Part shown: positions 14,559 to 22,205 of the stretch, piece after piece
Layout of the letters: each line of letters begins with the position of its first letter
Position numbering within the stretch: position 1 is the stretch's first letter
Assembly: GCA_027451665.1 (NCBI GenBank)
Contig: DAIDIW010000004.1
Location: 1-36,354 of the forward strand
Direction: 5' to 3'
DNA length: 36,354 nt
Source: Candidatus Kaiserbacteria bacterium
Lineage (GTDB): Bacteria; Patescibacteriota; Minisyncoccia; Phycocordibacterales; Phycocordibacteraceae
Program-made: the position numbers and the translations under genes
The notes under the pieces: model-generated
The model's database searches: none
What the model was told of the DNA's origin: nothing
The model's input: the letters and a program-made list of their open reading frames with translations, nothing else

Positions 14559-17500
14559 ATGCTGCGCAAACGTTCAAGTGGTGCGCATATAATCCGTGCC
14601 CGAAGAACCTGGAAGGCTATTATCGCGGTCTGTTTGTCTGCGGCTTTTGCGTTACTCACCTATGCACCGTTTGCGGCTCCTCTCGCCTATGGCGCCGCCG
14701 GCATAAATAGAGAGCTTAACTATCAGGGCGTCCTCAAAGATTCGAGCGGGAGTATCGTTCCCGACGGCAGTTACGACATGGTATTCAAGCTCTATACCGT
14801 GGCTTCAGGCGGTAGCCCGATCTGGACCGGGACGTATACGTCCACTAATGGTAACCCGGTAACCGTAACGAACGGACTCTTCTCGGTTCTCCTCGGAAGC
14901 GGTACAGGCAATTCGCTCGCGACGGTGAATTTCAATCAAGATACGCTCTATCTCGGAATCACCGTCGGTACTGATTCCGAGATGACGCCGCGGCTTCGCA
15001 TCGGTGCGGCCGCCTATGCGATCAATAGTGCTGAAGTGAATGGACTGTCATTCGCCGATTCGGCATATTCGCCGGGAGACATACTGTATGTCGATACCAG
15101 CGGAGATCTGAAAAGACTTGCGGCGGGGGCGAATAGCGACATTCTTTCAATAGAGGGAAGCGTGCCGCAGTGGCTCGCGACGTCATCTCTCGGCATCATT
15201 TCATCGCCGTGGACTAAAAACGGCACGGACATCTCATATACGGGAGGCTCGGTTGGTATCGGAACGACTTCTCCCTATCGCACGCTCTCGGTTGTCGGTA
15301 ACGGCGTATTTTCTGGTGGCGATGTGCTTGCCAGTACGTTCATCGCGACCTCGTCAATTTCTACGCCGTCACTCACGCTCTCAGGTGTGTCTGCGCGCTC
15401 TCTCCTAGCCACTGACGCTTCGGGCGTCGTTGTCGCGACCTCTTCTCCCGCCGCCAATTACTTCGTTGCCACACAGAGCACCGCAACCTCAACGTTCGCC
15501 GGCGGCCTTTTGGCCGGCGCCTCCGGATTGACTGTCCTCCAGGGCGGTTCAGTCGGTATTGGAACCACAAGTCCCGTCGCAAAGTTCGCGGTAGCGGGTG
15601 GATCTGCATTCGCGGGCGGCGTTACGGTGGGTAGCGGGTATGCTGGCTCTGTGGCGCCAATAAACGGGTTGCTTGTGCAAGGTAGCGTAGGCATAGGGAC
15701 AACTACCTCCGGTTCTGCATTGTCTGTCGCCGGCAATGCCTACTTCGCCGATATCCTCACGGCGCATTCCTTCAATGCTTCGCAATATGCCGGTTATGCA
15801 CAAAACGGCGTCATGATCCTCACCGCGTCTTCGACGCTGAACAATCTTGCCGTTGGCATATCTGCTCTCAATTCGAATACGGGCGGCGCGAATAATGGCA
15901 GTTATAACGTGGCCGTCGGCGGTTCGGCTCTTTCCGGAAATACGACGGGCTCCTATAACGTCGCCGTAGGCACTGATGCTCTTGTGCAGAACACTACGGG
16001 CAGCTACAACGTTGCTTTCGGTGAAGGAACGCTCAATGCTAATACCACCGGCTCTGGAAACAATGCGATCGGTTTGCAAACGCTCGCAAACAACTCGACG
16101 GGCAACAACAATACAGCAAACGGAAATGAAGCATTGGGCTCAAATACGACAGGGAGTGCGAACACTGCGTTCGGGTGGAATGCGCTCGATACGAGCACGA
16201 CAGGGAACGACAACACCGCCGTCGGTTTTCTCGCGGGGAACAGCGATACGATCGGCTCAAATAACACGACCCTGGGTTATGACGCAGGGTATGACATTAC
16301 GACCGGAGGCAATAATATTATACTCGGCACGGAACAGAATTTAGGCGGTAGTGTGACGACGGGCTCAAATAATATCCTCATCGGGACAGGCGTCCGCTAT
16401 GGGCTCTCGCAGACCGGCAATAACCAGCTGAACATCGGCAACCTGATCTTTGGCACGGGCATCGGCAGCGAAGCCACTCTTGCGACCGGGAATGTGGGAA
16501 TCGGGACGACGACGCCATGGAAAACTCTCTCGGTAAATGGAGATGTCGATTTTTCAGGTAATTTCTATTTTCCGGCCAGTAATTCCGGCATTTGGGCGCT
16601 CGGCGCGGGCGTGGCTTGGGGCGGCACGGTCACGAGCGGTAACGTGAGCGGTATTCAACCCCAAAATAGCACTGGGTCTCAATTGTTTACCTTTGCTTCT
16701 CCATCCGGAGACCTCTCGGTACAGACTGACGGTTCTTTCTTCGCCGGCGATGGTCTCGGCACTTCGCCCGACGGCCTCACGGCCGCAAGCACTGGGTATG
16801 TCGTTGCGCAGTCAAGTATTTACGCCGGCGGATCCATCTATGATTCGGACGGCGCAGTACACACAGCCTCAGATGAGCGTTTGAAGAAGAACATCCAAAC
16901 CATAAGCGGCGGGGACGCGCTCACGATCATCAACGAGCTGAACCCTGTGACCTACAACTGGATTAACCCGTCGCTTCATGGCAATCAGCAGCATCCAGGC
17001 GGGTTTATCGCGCAGCAGCTCATGCAGGTATTTCCGGACATGGTCTCCGAGAGCGGCTGTAATGGCGCCGACTGCCAGCTTCTTTCCGGCACCACGACCG
17101 AATATACGATCGGGATTTCTCCAAAATTTGATGCGTATCTCGTGGCGGCGCTCCAGGACATCGCGTCGATCGGGGAAGGATTTAAGCAAAATCTGATCGC
17201 ATGGCTCGGCAATATAGAAAATGGAATTACCGATCTCTTCGCCACGAATATTCATGCGCAGAATGAGCTTTGCGTGGGGAGCACGTGCGTGACTCCTGCA
17301 GAGTTCAAGACGATGGTCGCGGCAGCCGGCCAGTCAGGGAGCACCGCAGTCACACAGACCGCGGCCGCGGTCAGTACCGCTTCATCGAGTCCCTCGTGCT
17401 CGCTTTCGGCGACGCCGACGCAAATACTCTCCGGCGGCCACGTCACCCTCGCCTGGAGTGCGCCGGGTGCGGGCACCTTCTCAATCGACCAGGAGGTAGG

Positions 17501-17873
17501 CTCGGTATCGCCGGCGATCGAGGGGACGACCACGAGTAAGGCAATTAACGGCACCACGACCTTTACCGGGACCGTCGTCACACCGACCGGCAGCGTCGGT
17601 ACCTGTACGGTAACGGTTTCGGCGACTGTCTCCGTTACGGGTACGGGGACCGTCTCTACTCAGAACAATACCGTTTCAACATCCTCCTCTGCGACCGCGA
17701 GTTCGACCGTAAGTAGTACCAAGTTATCCACGAGCTCTTCTTCCGGTACCTCAACTCCGTCCTCTCTAAGTCCTACCGGATCTCCTTCGGCGTCCTCCGC
17801 GACGACGACCTCGAGCAGTTCCGTAACCGCCACGTCATCCGCGTCCGTTTCCACTACGACGGCCAGTAGCTAG
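14559..17873 (+). CDS. Large surface adhesin, tail-fibre-like with S74 chaperone domain
   Basis: The protein has 1104 aa. A basic N-terminus and hydrophobic helix (about 18-45) act as signal or anchor. About 48-160 is a beta-rich domain (INRELNYQGVLKDSSG...LYLGITVGTDSEMTPRLRIGAAAYAIN) seen in many tail-fibre-like surface proteins. Four copies of a VGIGTT[ST]P-type motif (near 230, 330, 376 and 645) flank about ten tandem 17-aa repeats like NTTGSYNVAVGTDALVQ (about 443-613), a YadA-head-like pattern that usually trimerises. SDERLKKNIQ (about 771) begins an endosialidase-type intramolecular chaperone (Peptidase_S74), which normally trimerises and self-cleaves. Unusually it is not terminal: an Ig-like Cys-containing domain (about 943-1030) and a Ser/Thr-rich tail follow. 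It is inferred to be a host-attachment fibre. Function as an adhesin is inference. Confidence 0.85.
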   Translation: MLRKRSSGAHIIRARRTWKAIIAVCLSAAFALLTYAPFAAPLAYGAAGINRELNYQGVLKDSSGSIVPDGSYDMVFKLYTVASGGSPIWTGTYTSTNGNPVTVTNGLFSVLLGSGTGNSLATVNFNQDTLYLGITVGTDSEMTPRLRIGAAAYAINSAEVNGLSFADSAYSPGDILYVDTSGDLKRLAAGANSDILSIEGSVPQWLATSSLGIISSPWTKNGTDISYTGGSVGIGTTSPYRTLSVVGNGVFSGGDVLASTFIATSSISTPSLTLSGVSARSLLATDASGVVVATSSPAANYFVATQSTATSTFAGGLLAGASGLTVLQGGSVGIGTTSPVAKFAVAGGSAFAGGVTVGSGYAGSVAPINGLLVQGSVGIGTTTSGSALSVAGNAYFADILTAHSFNASQYAGYAQNGVMILTASSTLNNLAVGISALNSNTGGANNGSYNVAVGGSALSGNTTGSYNVAVGTDALVQNTTGSYNVAFGEGTLNANTTGSGNNAIGLQTLANNSTGNNNTANGNEALGSNTTGSANTAFGWNALDTSTTGNDNTAVGFLAGNSDTIGSNNTTLGYDAGYDITTGGNNIILGTEQNLGGSVTTGSNNILIGTGVRYGLSQTGNNQLNIGNLIFGTGIGSEATLATGNVGIGTTTPWKTLSVNGDVDFSGNFYFPASNSGIWALGAGVAWGGTVTSGNVSGIQPQNSTGSQLFTFASPSGDLSVQTDGSFFAGDGLGTSPDGLTAASTGYVVAQSSIYAGGSIYDSDGAVHTASDERLKKNIQTISGGDALTIINELNPVTYNWINPSLHGNQQHPGGFIAQQLMQVFPDMVSESGCNGADCQLLSGTTTEYTIGISPKFDAYLVAALQDIASIGEGFKQNLIAWLGNIENGITDLFATNIHAQNELCVGSTCVTPAEFKTMVAAAGQSGSTAVTQTAAAVSTASSSPSCSLSATPTQILSGGHVTLAWSAPGAGTFSIDQEVGSVSPAIEGTTTSKAINGTTTFTGTVVTPTGSVGTCTVTVSATVSVTGTGTVSTQNNTVSTSSSATASSTVSSTKLSTSSSSGTSTPSSLSPTGSPSASSATTTSSSSVTATSSASVSTTTASS
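15886..16398 (+). repeat. 51-bp tandem repeats (about 10) in the adhesin gene
   Basis: Consecutive degenerate 51-bp units encode 17-aa repeats of the form N-T-T-G-S-x-N-x-A-x-G-x-x-A-L-x-x. Divergence at the DNA level suggests an old expansion. Boundaries are approximate. Confidence 0.75.
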
Positions 17874-17886
17874 TGCAGTTAGTTGT

Positions 17887-17895
17887 TGCTATGAT
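17887..17895 (+). promoter_or_regulatory. Extended -10 box for 17914
   Basis: TGCTATGAT ends 18 nt before ATG 17914, implying a leader of about a dozen bases without SD. Confidence 0.5.
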
Positions 17896-17913
17896 ATCCA
17901 CGAGAAAAATCGT

Positions 17914-18420
17914 ATGAAAAAAGACTCCTCGCTGCTCTTCACGATCAAGGTGACGCGTCGCAAAGCTCAGTACGCTATGGGGGTAGCCGTAGCGATACTG
18001 CTCCTGCTTGTGATTGCAAGGGCATTCCACTGGTGGAATTGGGGACTCTCGACGCAGCAGATTCAGCAGCGTGAAGTCGCATCGCTCGTCGCAAAGGTGG
18101 GGAATCTCATGCTCCTCCCAACCGGAGAGACTCCGGTCGTCGCAACGATAACTGACGCGTCTTCGCTAAAGGCGCAGCAGCCGTTCTACAAGGACGCGCA
18201 GAACGGAGACATGATAATGGTATATACGAAAGCGGAACGCGCGATCGTCTATCGTCCAAGCGAGAACAAGATCATAAACGTCGGCCCCATCTACCTTAAT
18301 AAGAATGCCGGCACCTCTTCCGGCTCCGTTTCGGCACCTGTCGGGGGAGCCACCTCATCTCCGAGCTCCACCGCTTCAACCACAGGGCCCGCAGCCAAGA
18401 CGACATCGGTCCGAAAGTAG
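17914..18420 (+). CDS. Membrane-anchored protein of a CPR-typical family
   Basis: The protein has 168 aa. A single helix (about 20-38, AMGVAVAILLLLVIARAF) follows a basic N-terminus, so the C-terminal part is outside. The core (about 55-130: LVAKVGNLMLLPTGETPVVATITDASSL, PFYKDAQNGDMIMVYTKAERAIVYRPSENKIINVGPI) matches a pattern I recall as a widespread uncharacterised Patescibacteria protein. The last 35 residues are a Ser/Thr/Ala-rich tail like those of both neighbours. It lies in the surface-protein trio between the adhesin and a signal-peptide protein. Function unknown; perhaps it helps assemble or anchor the fibre. Confidence 0.75.
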   Translation: MKKDSSLLFTIKVTRRKAQYAMGVAVAILLLLVIARAFHWWNWGLSTQQIQQREVASLVAKVGNLMLLPTGETPVVATITDASSLKAQQPFYKDAQNGDMIMVYTKAERAIVYRPSENKIINVGPIYLNKNAGTSSGSVSAPVGGATSSPSSTASTTGPAAKTTSVRK

Positions 18421-18425
18421 CTCAT

Positions 18426-19346
18426 ATGCGCGGAGCGCTTCTCACCGTTTTTGCTACCCTTGCCGCGCTTCTATTCCCCGCGTTCGCGTTTGCGGCGACG
18501 CAGTCGAGTGCGCATTACGAAATACAACAGGCGACGCTCTCGAGCGGAGATAATTCCACGAGCTCCTCCACGAGCTATTCTTCGCAGACTTCGTTCGGCG
18601 AGCCCGCCGTTGGTGCGACGAGCGGAGGAAACACGTCGACGAACGCTGGATTTTCTCCTGCGATTCCGAGTCCGTCCTCCTCTGGCGGCACGACCGTATC
18701 TTCGGGAAGTTCAGGCGGAACGACGAACGGCGCTATCTCGCCCGTCGTTACGGGATGCAGCGATCCCGCGGCAGAAAACTATAGTGCGTCCGCGGCTCCC
18801 GGGCTCGATAACGGATGCCGATACTCACCCGTGGCGCTCGCTCCTTCAACGTCTGCATCGTCCTCGATCGTAGCGGCCATTGGTGCCACCGCGCTTGCCG
18901 CCTCGAAGACCGCTCATGCGAGTGCACTGCAGGCGCAGAGCATACCGACGATCACCCCGGTTCTTTCGCTGCCACAAACCGTCATACCGTCCGGAGGACA
19001 GCTTCCCGTACGCGTCACCTTGTCGAATCCCCTCAAGGCTTCCGCATTGTTCGTGCTCTCGGTTGTGCGGGCCGATGGTTCCGTGGCAACCTCCTCGGTG
19101 CAAACGGTCCAACCCGGGACGCGTCTTTTCTCAAGCCTGCTCTCCTTACGCGGGTTGCCGGCGAGCACATACACCCTTCATGTCCACGCGATTTTCCAAG
19201 GAGGTGCGACGCGCGATCTGAACCAAGCGTTTTCGGTCGCCGCGTCTTCTCGTCCGTGGTACGATGCACGCGCACTGGGGTTCTTTCTGGGCGTCCTTCT
19301 CATAGGATTTCTGATTTTCTTTGCGGCTCGGTATCTCAAATCCTAG
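18426..19346 (+). CDS. Secreted, C-terminally anchored surface protein
   Basis: The protein has 306 aa. It has a signal peptide (MRGALLTVFATLAALLFPAFAFAATQ, likely cleavage after AFA or FAA), a long Ser/Thr/Gly-rich region (25-100), and one GCSDPAAENYSASAAPGLDNGC motif (about 110-131). That motif resembles the GCTDPxAxNYxPxAxxDDGSC repeats of bacterial surface proteins. A beta-rich domain (about 175-275, IPSGGQLPVRVTLSNPL...YTLHVHAIFQ) follows, then a final membrane helix (LGFFLGVLLIGFLIFFAARYL). The protein is thus held outside by its C-terminus. It starts 6 nt after the upstream gene and is part of the same operon. A structural or stalk role near the adhesin is inferred. Confidence 0.78.
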   Translation: MRGALLTVFATLAALLFPAFAFAATQSSAHYEIQQATLSSGDNSTSSSTSYSSQTSFGEPAVGATSGGNTSTNAGFSPAIPSPSSSGGTTVSSGSSGGTTNGAISPVVTGCSDPAAENYSASAAPGLDNGCRYSPVALAPSTSASSSIVAAIGATALAASKTAHASALQAQSIPTITPVLSLPQTVIPSGGQLPVRVTLSNPLKASALFVLSVVRADGSVATSSVQTVQPGTRLFSSLLSLRGLPASTYTLHVHAIFQGGATRDLNQAFSVAASSRPWYDARALGFFLGVLLIGFLIFFAARYLKS

Positions 19347-19436
19347 ACCCAGAGATAGGGAATCCGAATCGGAGGCGTTGCGACTACGTGTTTTGCGAAA
19401 TGGCTTGAACCGCCTGTCCCCGTTACCAAGAAAACC

Positions 19437-20468
19437 ATGAAATTGCTCATCGTAACGCAGGTCATAGACCGGGACGATCCTGTCTTGGGGTTCTTCTGCC
19501 GCTGGGTGGAGGAATTCGCAAAGCATTTCGAGCGAATCGAGGTGATCTGTCTCAAGGAAGGGAAGCACGACCTGCCGGAGAACGTGCGCGTGCACTCGCT
19601 CGGGAAGGAACGCGGACGGCCCTTCTTCGGCTCGCTTGCATACATTGCGAGATTTAAGCTGCTCGCTTGGCGTCTCCGCCATGATTACGATGCAGTCTTC
19701 GTGCATATGAATCAGGAGTATGTGCTCATCTACGGACTCGTGTGGAAGCTGCTCCGGAAGCCGGTATATATGTGGCGGAACCACTACGCAGGATCCTTCG
19801 CAACGAACGTCGCGGTTGCGCTCTGCACGAAAGTCTTCTGCACCTCGAAGCATTCCTACACCGCACGTTTCAATAAGACCGAGCTCATGGCAGTCGGGGT
19901 TGATACGCAGCGCTTCGCGCGCGACGAGCGCATCACGCGCGAGCCGCGCTCCATCCTGTTCCTCGCGCGCGTCGCGCCGTCTAAGCGCGTCGAGATGCTC
20001 ATCGACGCGCTCAAGATTCTGCATCGGGAAGGTGTGGAATTTTCCGCCGATATTGTCGGCTCTCCCTTGCCCGTGCATGAAGAGTATCTAGCCTCGCTTA
20101 AGGAACGCGCCGCGCCGCTTGGCGATTCCGTTCGCTTTTCTCCGGGCGTACCGAATGCGGAGACGGTCCGGCTGTACCAATCGCATGAGATCTTCGTGAA
20201 CGCTTCGCCCTCCGGCATGTTCGATAAGACGATCTTTGAAGCCGCCGCTTGCGGCTGCGCGGTGCTCGCTTCGAGCCAGGACTTCGCCGAGCTTGCCGGT
20301 CCCGATACGTATTTTGATTCGAGTGCGACGCTTGCCGAACGTCTCAAGGCTGCCCTTACCGGAGGCACCGAGCGATTTTTGGATCTCCTCGTCCGCCAGC
20401 ATTCCCTCGACGCCCTAGCGATGACTCTTTCCGTCATAATCAGCGTCCCTGAGCGCTCTGCGGGCTAA
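19437..20468 (+). CDS. GT4-like glycosyltransferase lacking the first motif Glu
   Basis: The 343-aa GT-B protein opens MKLLIVTQVIDRDDPVLGFFCRWVEEFAK. MAVGVDTQRFARDERI (about 150) precedes LFLARVAPSKRVEMLIDAL (about 178) in the donor domain. The donor-site motif reads NASPSGMFDKTIFEAAACGCAVLAS, so the first Glu of E-x7-E is Gly while the second is kept. Related GT4 enzymes with SGMFDKT are known to me and may still be active. No clear -10 box or SD precedes the ATG. The 90-bp gap upstream holds only a weak CCGATTCGG-like repeat. It opens the second half of the glycan locus. Confidence 0.85.
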   Translation: MKLLIVTQVIDRDDPVLGFFCRWVEEFAKHFERIEVICLKEGKHDLPENVRVHSLGKERGRPFFGSLAYIARFKLLAWRLRHDYDAVFVHMNQEYVLIYGLVWKLLRKPVYMWRNHYAGSFATNVAVALCTKVFCTSKHSYTARFNKTELMAVGVDTQRFARDERITREPRSILFLARVAPSKRVEMLIDALKILHREGVEFSADIVGSPLPVHEEYLASLKERAAPLGDSVRFSPGVPNAETVRLYQSHEIFVNASPSGMFDKTIFEAAACGCAVLASSQDFAELAGPDTYFDSSATLAERLKAALTGGTERFLDLLVRQHSLDALAMTLSVIISVPERSAG

Positions 20469-20473
20469 GAAGC

Positions 20474-20479
20474 TATAAT
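20474..20479 (+). promoter_or_regulatory. -10 box for methyltransferase 20488
   Basis: A consensus TATAAT ends 8 nt before ATG 20488. Confidence 0.65.
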
Positions 20480-20487
20480 CCTCAAAC

Positions 20488-21120
20488 ATGGCCGTACGCA
20501 CCAAATCTCTCCTACGCAGAGAACAATACAAGGAACTCGCAAAGCTCTCGATTGACGGCAAGATTCTTGATATAGGGGGTTCTAAGAAAAGCGGCTATCA
20601 TGAACTTATCGGCGGAGCGCACGAAATCGTCACGGGCAATATCGATGAGTCCTACGGGACTGACCTCATATTCGATGCGCAGGAAAGATGGCCGTTCGAG
20701 GACGATTCATTTGATGCGGTGCTATTCGTGAACTTGCTTGAGCATCTGTATCGGTACGATGTAGCTATCGCGGAATCATTACGCGTCTTAAAGCGCGGGG
20801 GGAAGGTCGTCGGTGTAGTGCCGTTCATGATAAATGTGCACGGCTCGCCCAATGATTTCTTTCGCTATACCAAGAGCGCGCTCGAGCGCGAACTCTCGGA
20901 CGCGGGATTTACGGAGATAGTAGTACGGGCGCAGGGCACGGGCGCTTTCAGCGTGATTTACCACTGTTTGCTCGGATTCGTGCGTTGGTATTGGATGGCG
21001 ACCCCTCTCGTCGCCTTCTTCAAAGGTCTTGACCGTCTCGTCTGGTGGATAAAACCGCACAATCGCATGTCTGCTGAGTACATGCCGCTCGGGTATTACT
21101 TCGAGGCGAAGAAACCGTAA
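20488..21120 (+). CDS. Class I SAM-dependent methyltransferase
   Basis: The protein has 210 aa. Motif I is KILDIGGSKKSGYHEL (about 25-40). DLIFDAQERWPFEDDSFDAVLFVNLLEHLYRY (about 59-90) is the Methyltransf_11 acidic and post-I region, then LRVLKRGGKVVGVVPF and GSPNDFFRYTKSALERELSDAGF. This HG-SPxDFFRYT form is common among methyltransferases in O-antigen and capsule loci. The C-terminal part (about 155-180) is aromatic and hydrophobic and may lie on the membrane. It is followed after 2 nt by a GT4 gene. The substrate is probably a glycan sugar, but this is inference. Confidence 0.87.
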   Translation: MAVRTKSLLRREQYKELAKLSIDGKILDIGGSKKSGYHELIGGAHEIVTGNIDESYGTDLIFDAQERWPFEDDSFDAVLFVNLLEHLYRYDVAIAESLRVLKRGGKVVGVVPFMINVHGSPNDFFRYTKSALERELSDAGFTEIVVRAQGTGAFSVIYHCLLGFVRWYWMATPLVAFFKGLDRLVWWIKPHNRMSAEYMPLGYYFEAKKP

Positions 21121-21122
21121 GT

Positions 21123-22202
21123 ATGCAGACAGGGAAGCGCGCCATCGGATTCGTTATCAACTCGTTCGAGTACGGCGGGGCACAACGAGTCTTCATTGAT
21201 GATGCGAACCAGCTTGCTGCCGCCGGTTATGCCCCCACCATTTTCGTGCTCTATGGGCATGAGGGGGAGTATCCGCTCGCGAACGAGGTGCAGGTTCCTG
21301 TGGTATACCTGCGCGCGCGTGGGCCCTATGATTTGGGCGCGGTGCATCGGTGCTCGGCTGAAGTCCGCGAGCGTGGCATGCAGGCGCTCATGAGCACGCT
21401 AAACGACGGCAACATCTTCGCGCGCTGGGTCGCGTTGCGCACGGGAACTCGGCTATTCCAGCGAGAGGCTAATACACTCGGATCGAAGACGATCGCCCAG
21501 AAGTCGCTTGATTTCGTATTCGGTTGGGTTCCCTATCGCTATCTCGCGGTGTCGGGCGAGGTGCGCGATTCGCTCGCGCGGCTCGTGTTCTACGCTCGGC
21601 GCAGGATCGTGCTCCTTCCGAACGCCGTTGCGGTGCCTGCGGAAGGTGCAGTAGCGTCGAATCCAGTACCGGAGATTGTTGCGGTCGGCCGACTCTCGGA
21701 CCAGAAGGATTACGAGAGCCTCGTTCGGGCGCTCGGGATTGTTAAGCGGGAGGGCGCCGCGTTCCACGCAACCTTCATCGGAGAAGGGTATCTACGTGAG
21801 CAGATCGAAGCGGCGCTTCGCGAGGAGCACCTTGAAGCGGACGTCACGCTTACCGGGCATGTGCCGCATGCGCGCGTGCGCGAGGCGTATGCGCATGCGG
21901 ACCTCTTCGTATCGTCGTCTCGCTGGGAGGGGAGTCCGAACGTGCTTTTGGAGGCCATGTCGTACGGCTTGGCGTGCGTCTCGACGGCGGTCGGCGGCGC
22001 GGTAGATATCATTCGGGATGGCGAGGATGGATTGCTCGTGCCGCCCGGACGTCCGGACGCGTTGGCCGAAGCGCTCGCGAAATTGCTTGCGAACGCCGAG
22101 CTGCGCGCGCGTCTCGGACACGCAGCCCGCGCTCGTATCGAGGAAACCTTCTCACGGGAGACGCGGTTCAAACGATTACAAGCGCTTCTCGGCGCGGCAT
22201 AA
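21123..22202 (+). CDS. GT4-family glycosyltransferase
   Basis: The 359-aa GT-B protein opens with IGFVINSFEYGGAQRVFIDDANQLAAAGY, the N-acetylgalactosamine/pglA-like GT4 signature GGAQR. LLPNAVAVPAE (about 162) precedes VAVGRLSDQKDYESLVRAL (about 181). SSSRWEGSPNVLLEAMSYGLACVSTAVGG (about 262-290) contains an intact E-x7-E. It sits 2 nt after the methyltransferase and 3 nt before asnB, so the three form an operon. The acceptor is likely a membrane lipid-linked sugar. The exact linkage cannot be read from sequence. Confidence 0.92.
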   Translation: MQTGKRAIGFVINSFEYGGAQRVFIDDANQLAAAGYAPTIFVLYGHEGEYPLANEVQVPVVYLRARGPYDLGAVHRCSAEVRERGMQALMSTLNDGNIFARWVALRTGTRLFQREANTLGSKTIAQKSLDFVFGWVPYRYLAVSGEVRDSLARLVFYARRRIVLLPNAVAVPAEGAVASNPVPEIVAVGRLSDQKDYESLVRALGIVKREGAAFHATFIGEGYLREQIEAALREEHLEADVTLTGHVPHARVREAYAHADLFVSSSRWEGSPNVLLEAMSYGLACVSTAVGGAVDIIRDGEDGLLVPPGRPDALAEALAKLLANAELRARLGHAARARIEETFSRETRFKRLQALLGAA

Positions 22203-22205
22203 GCT

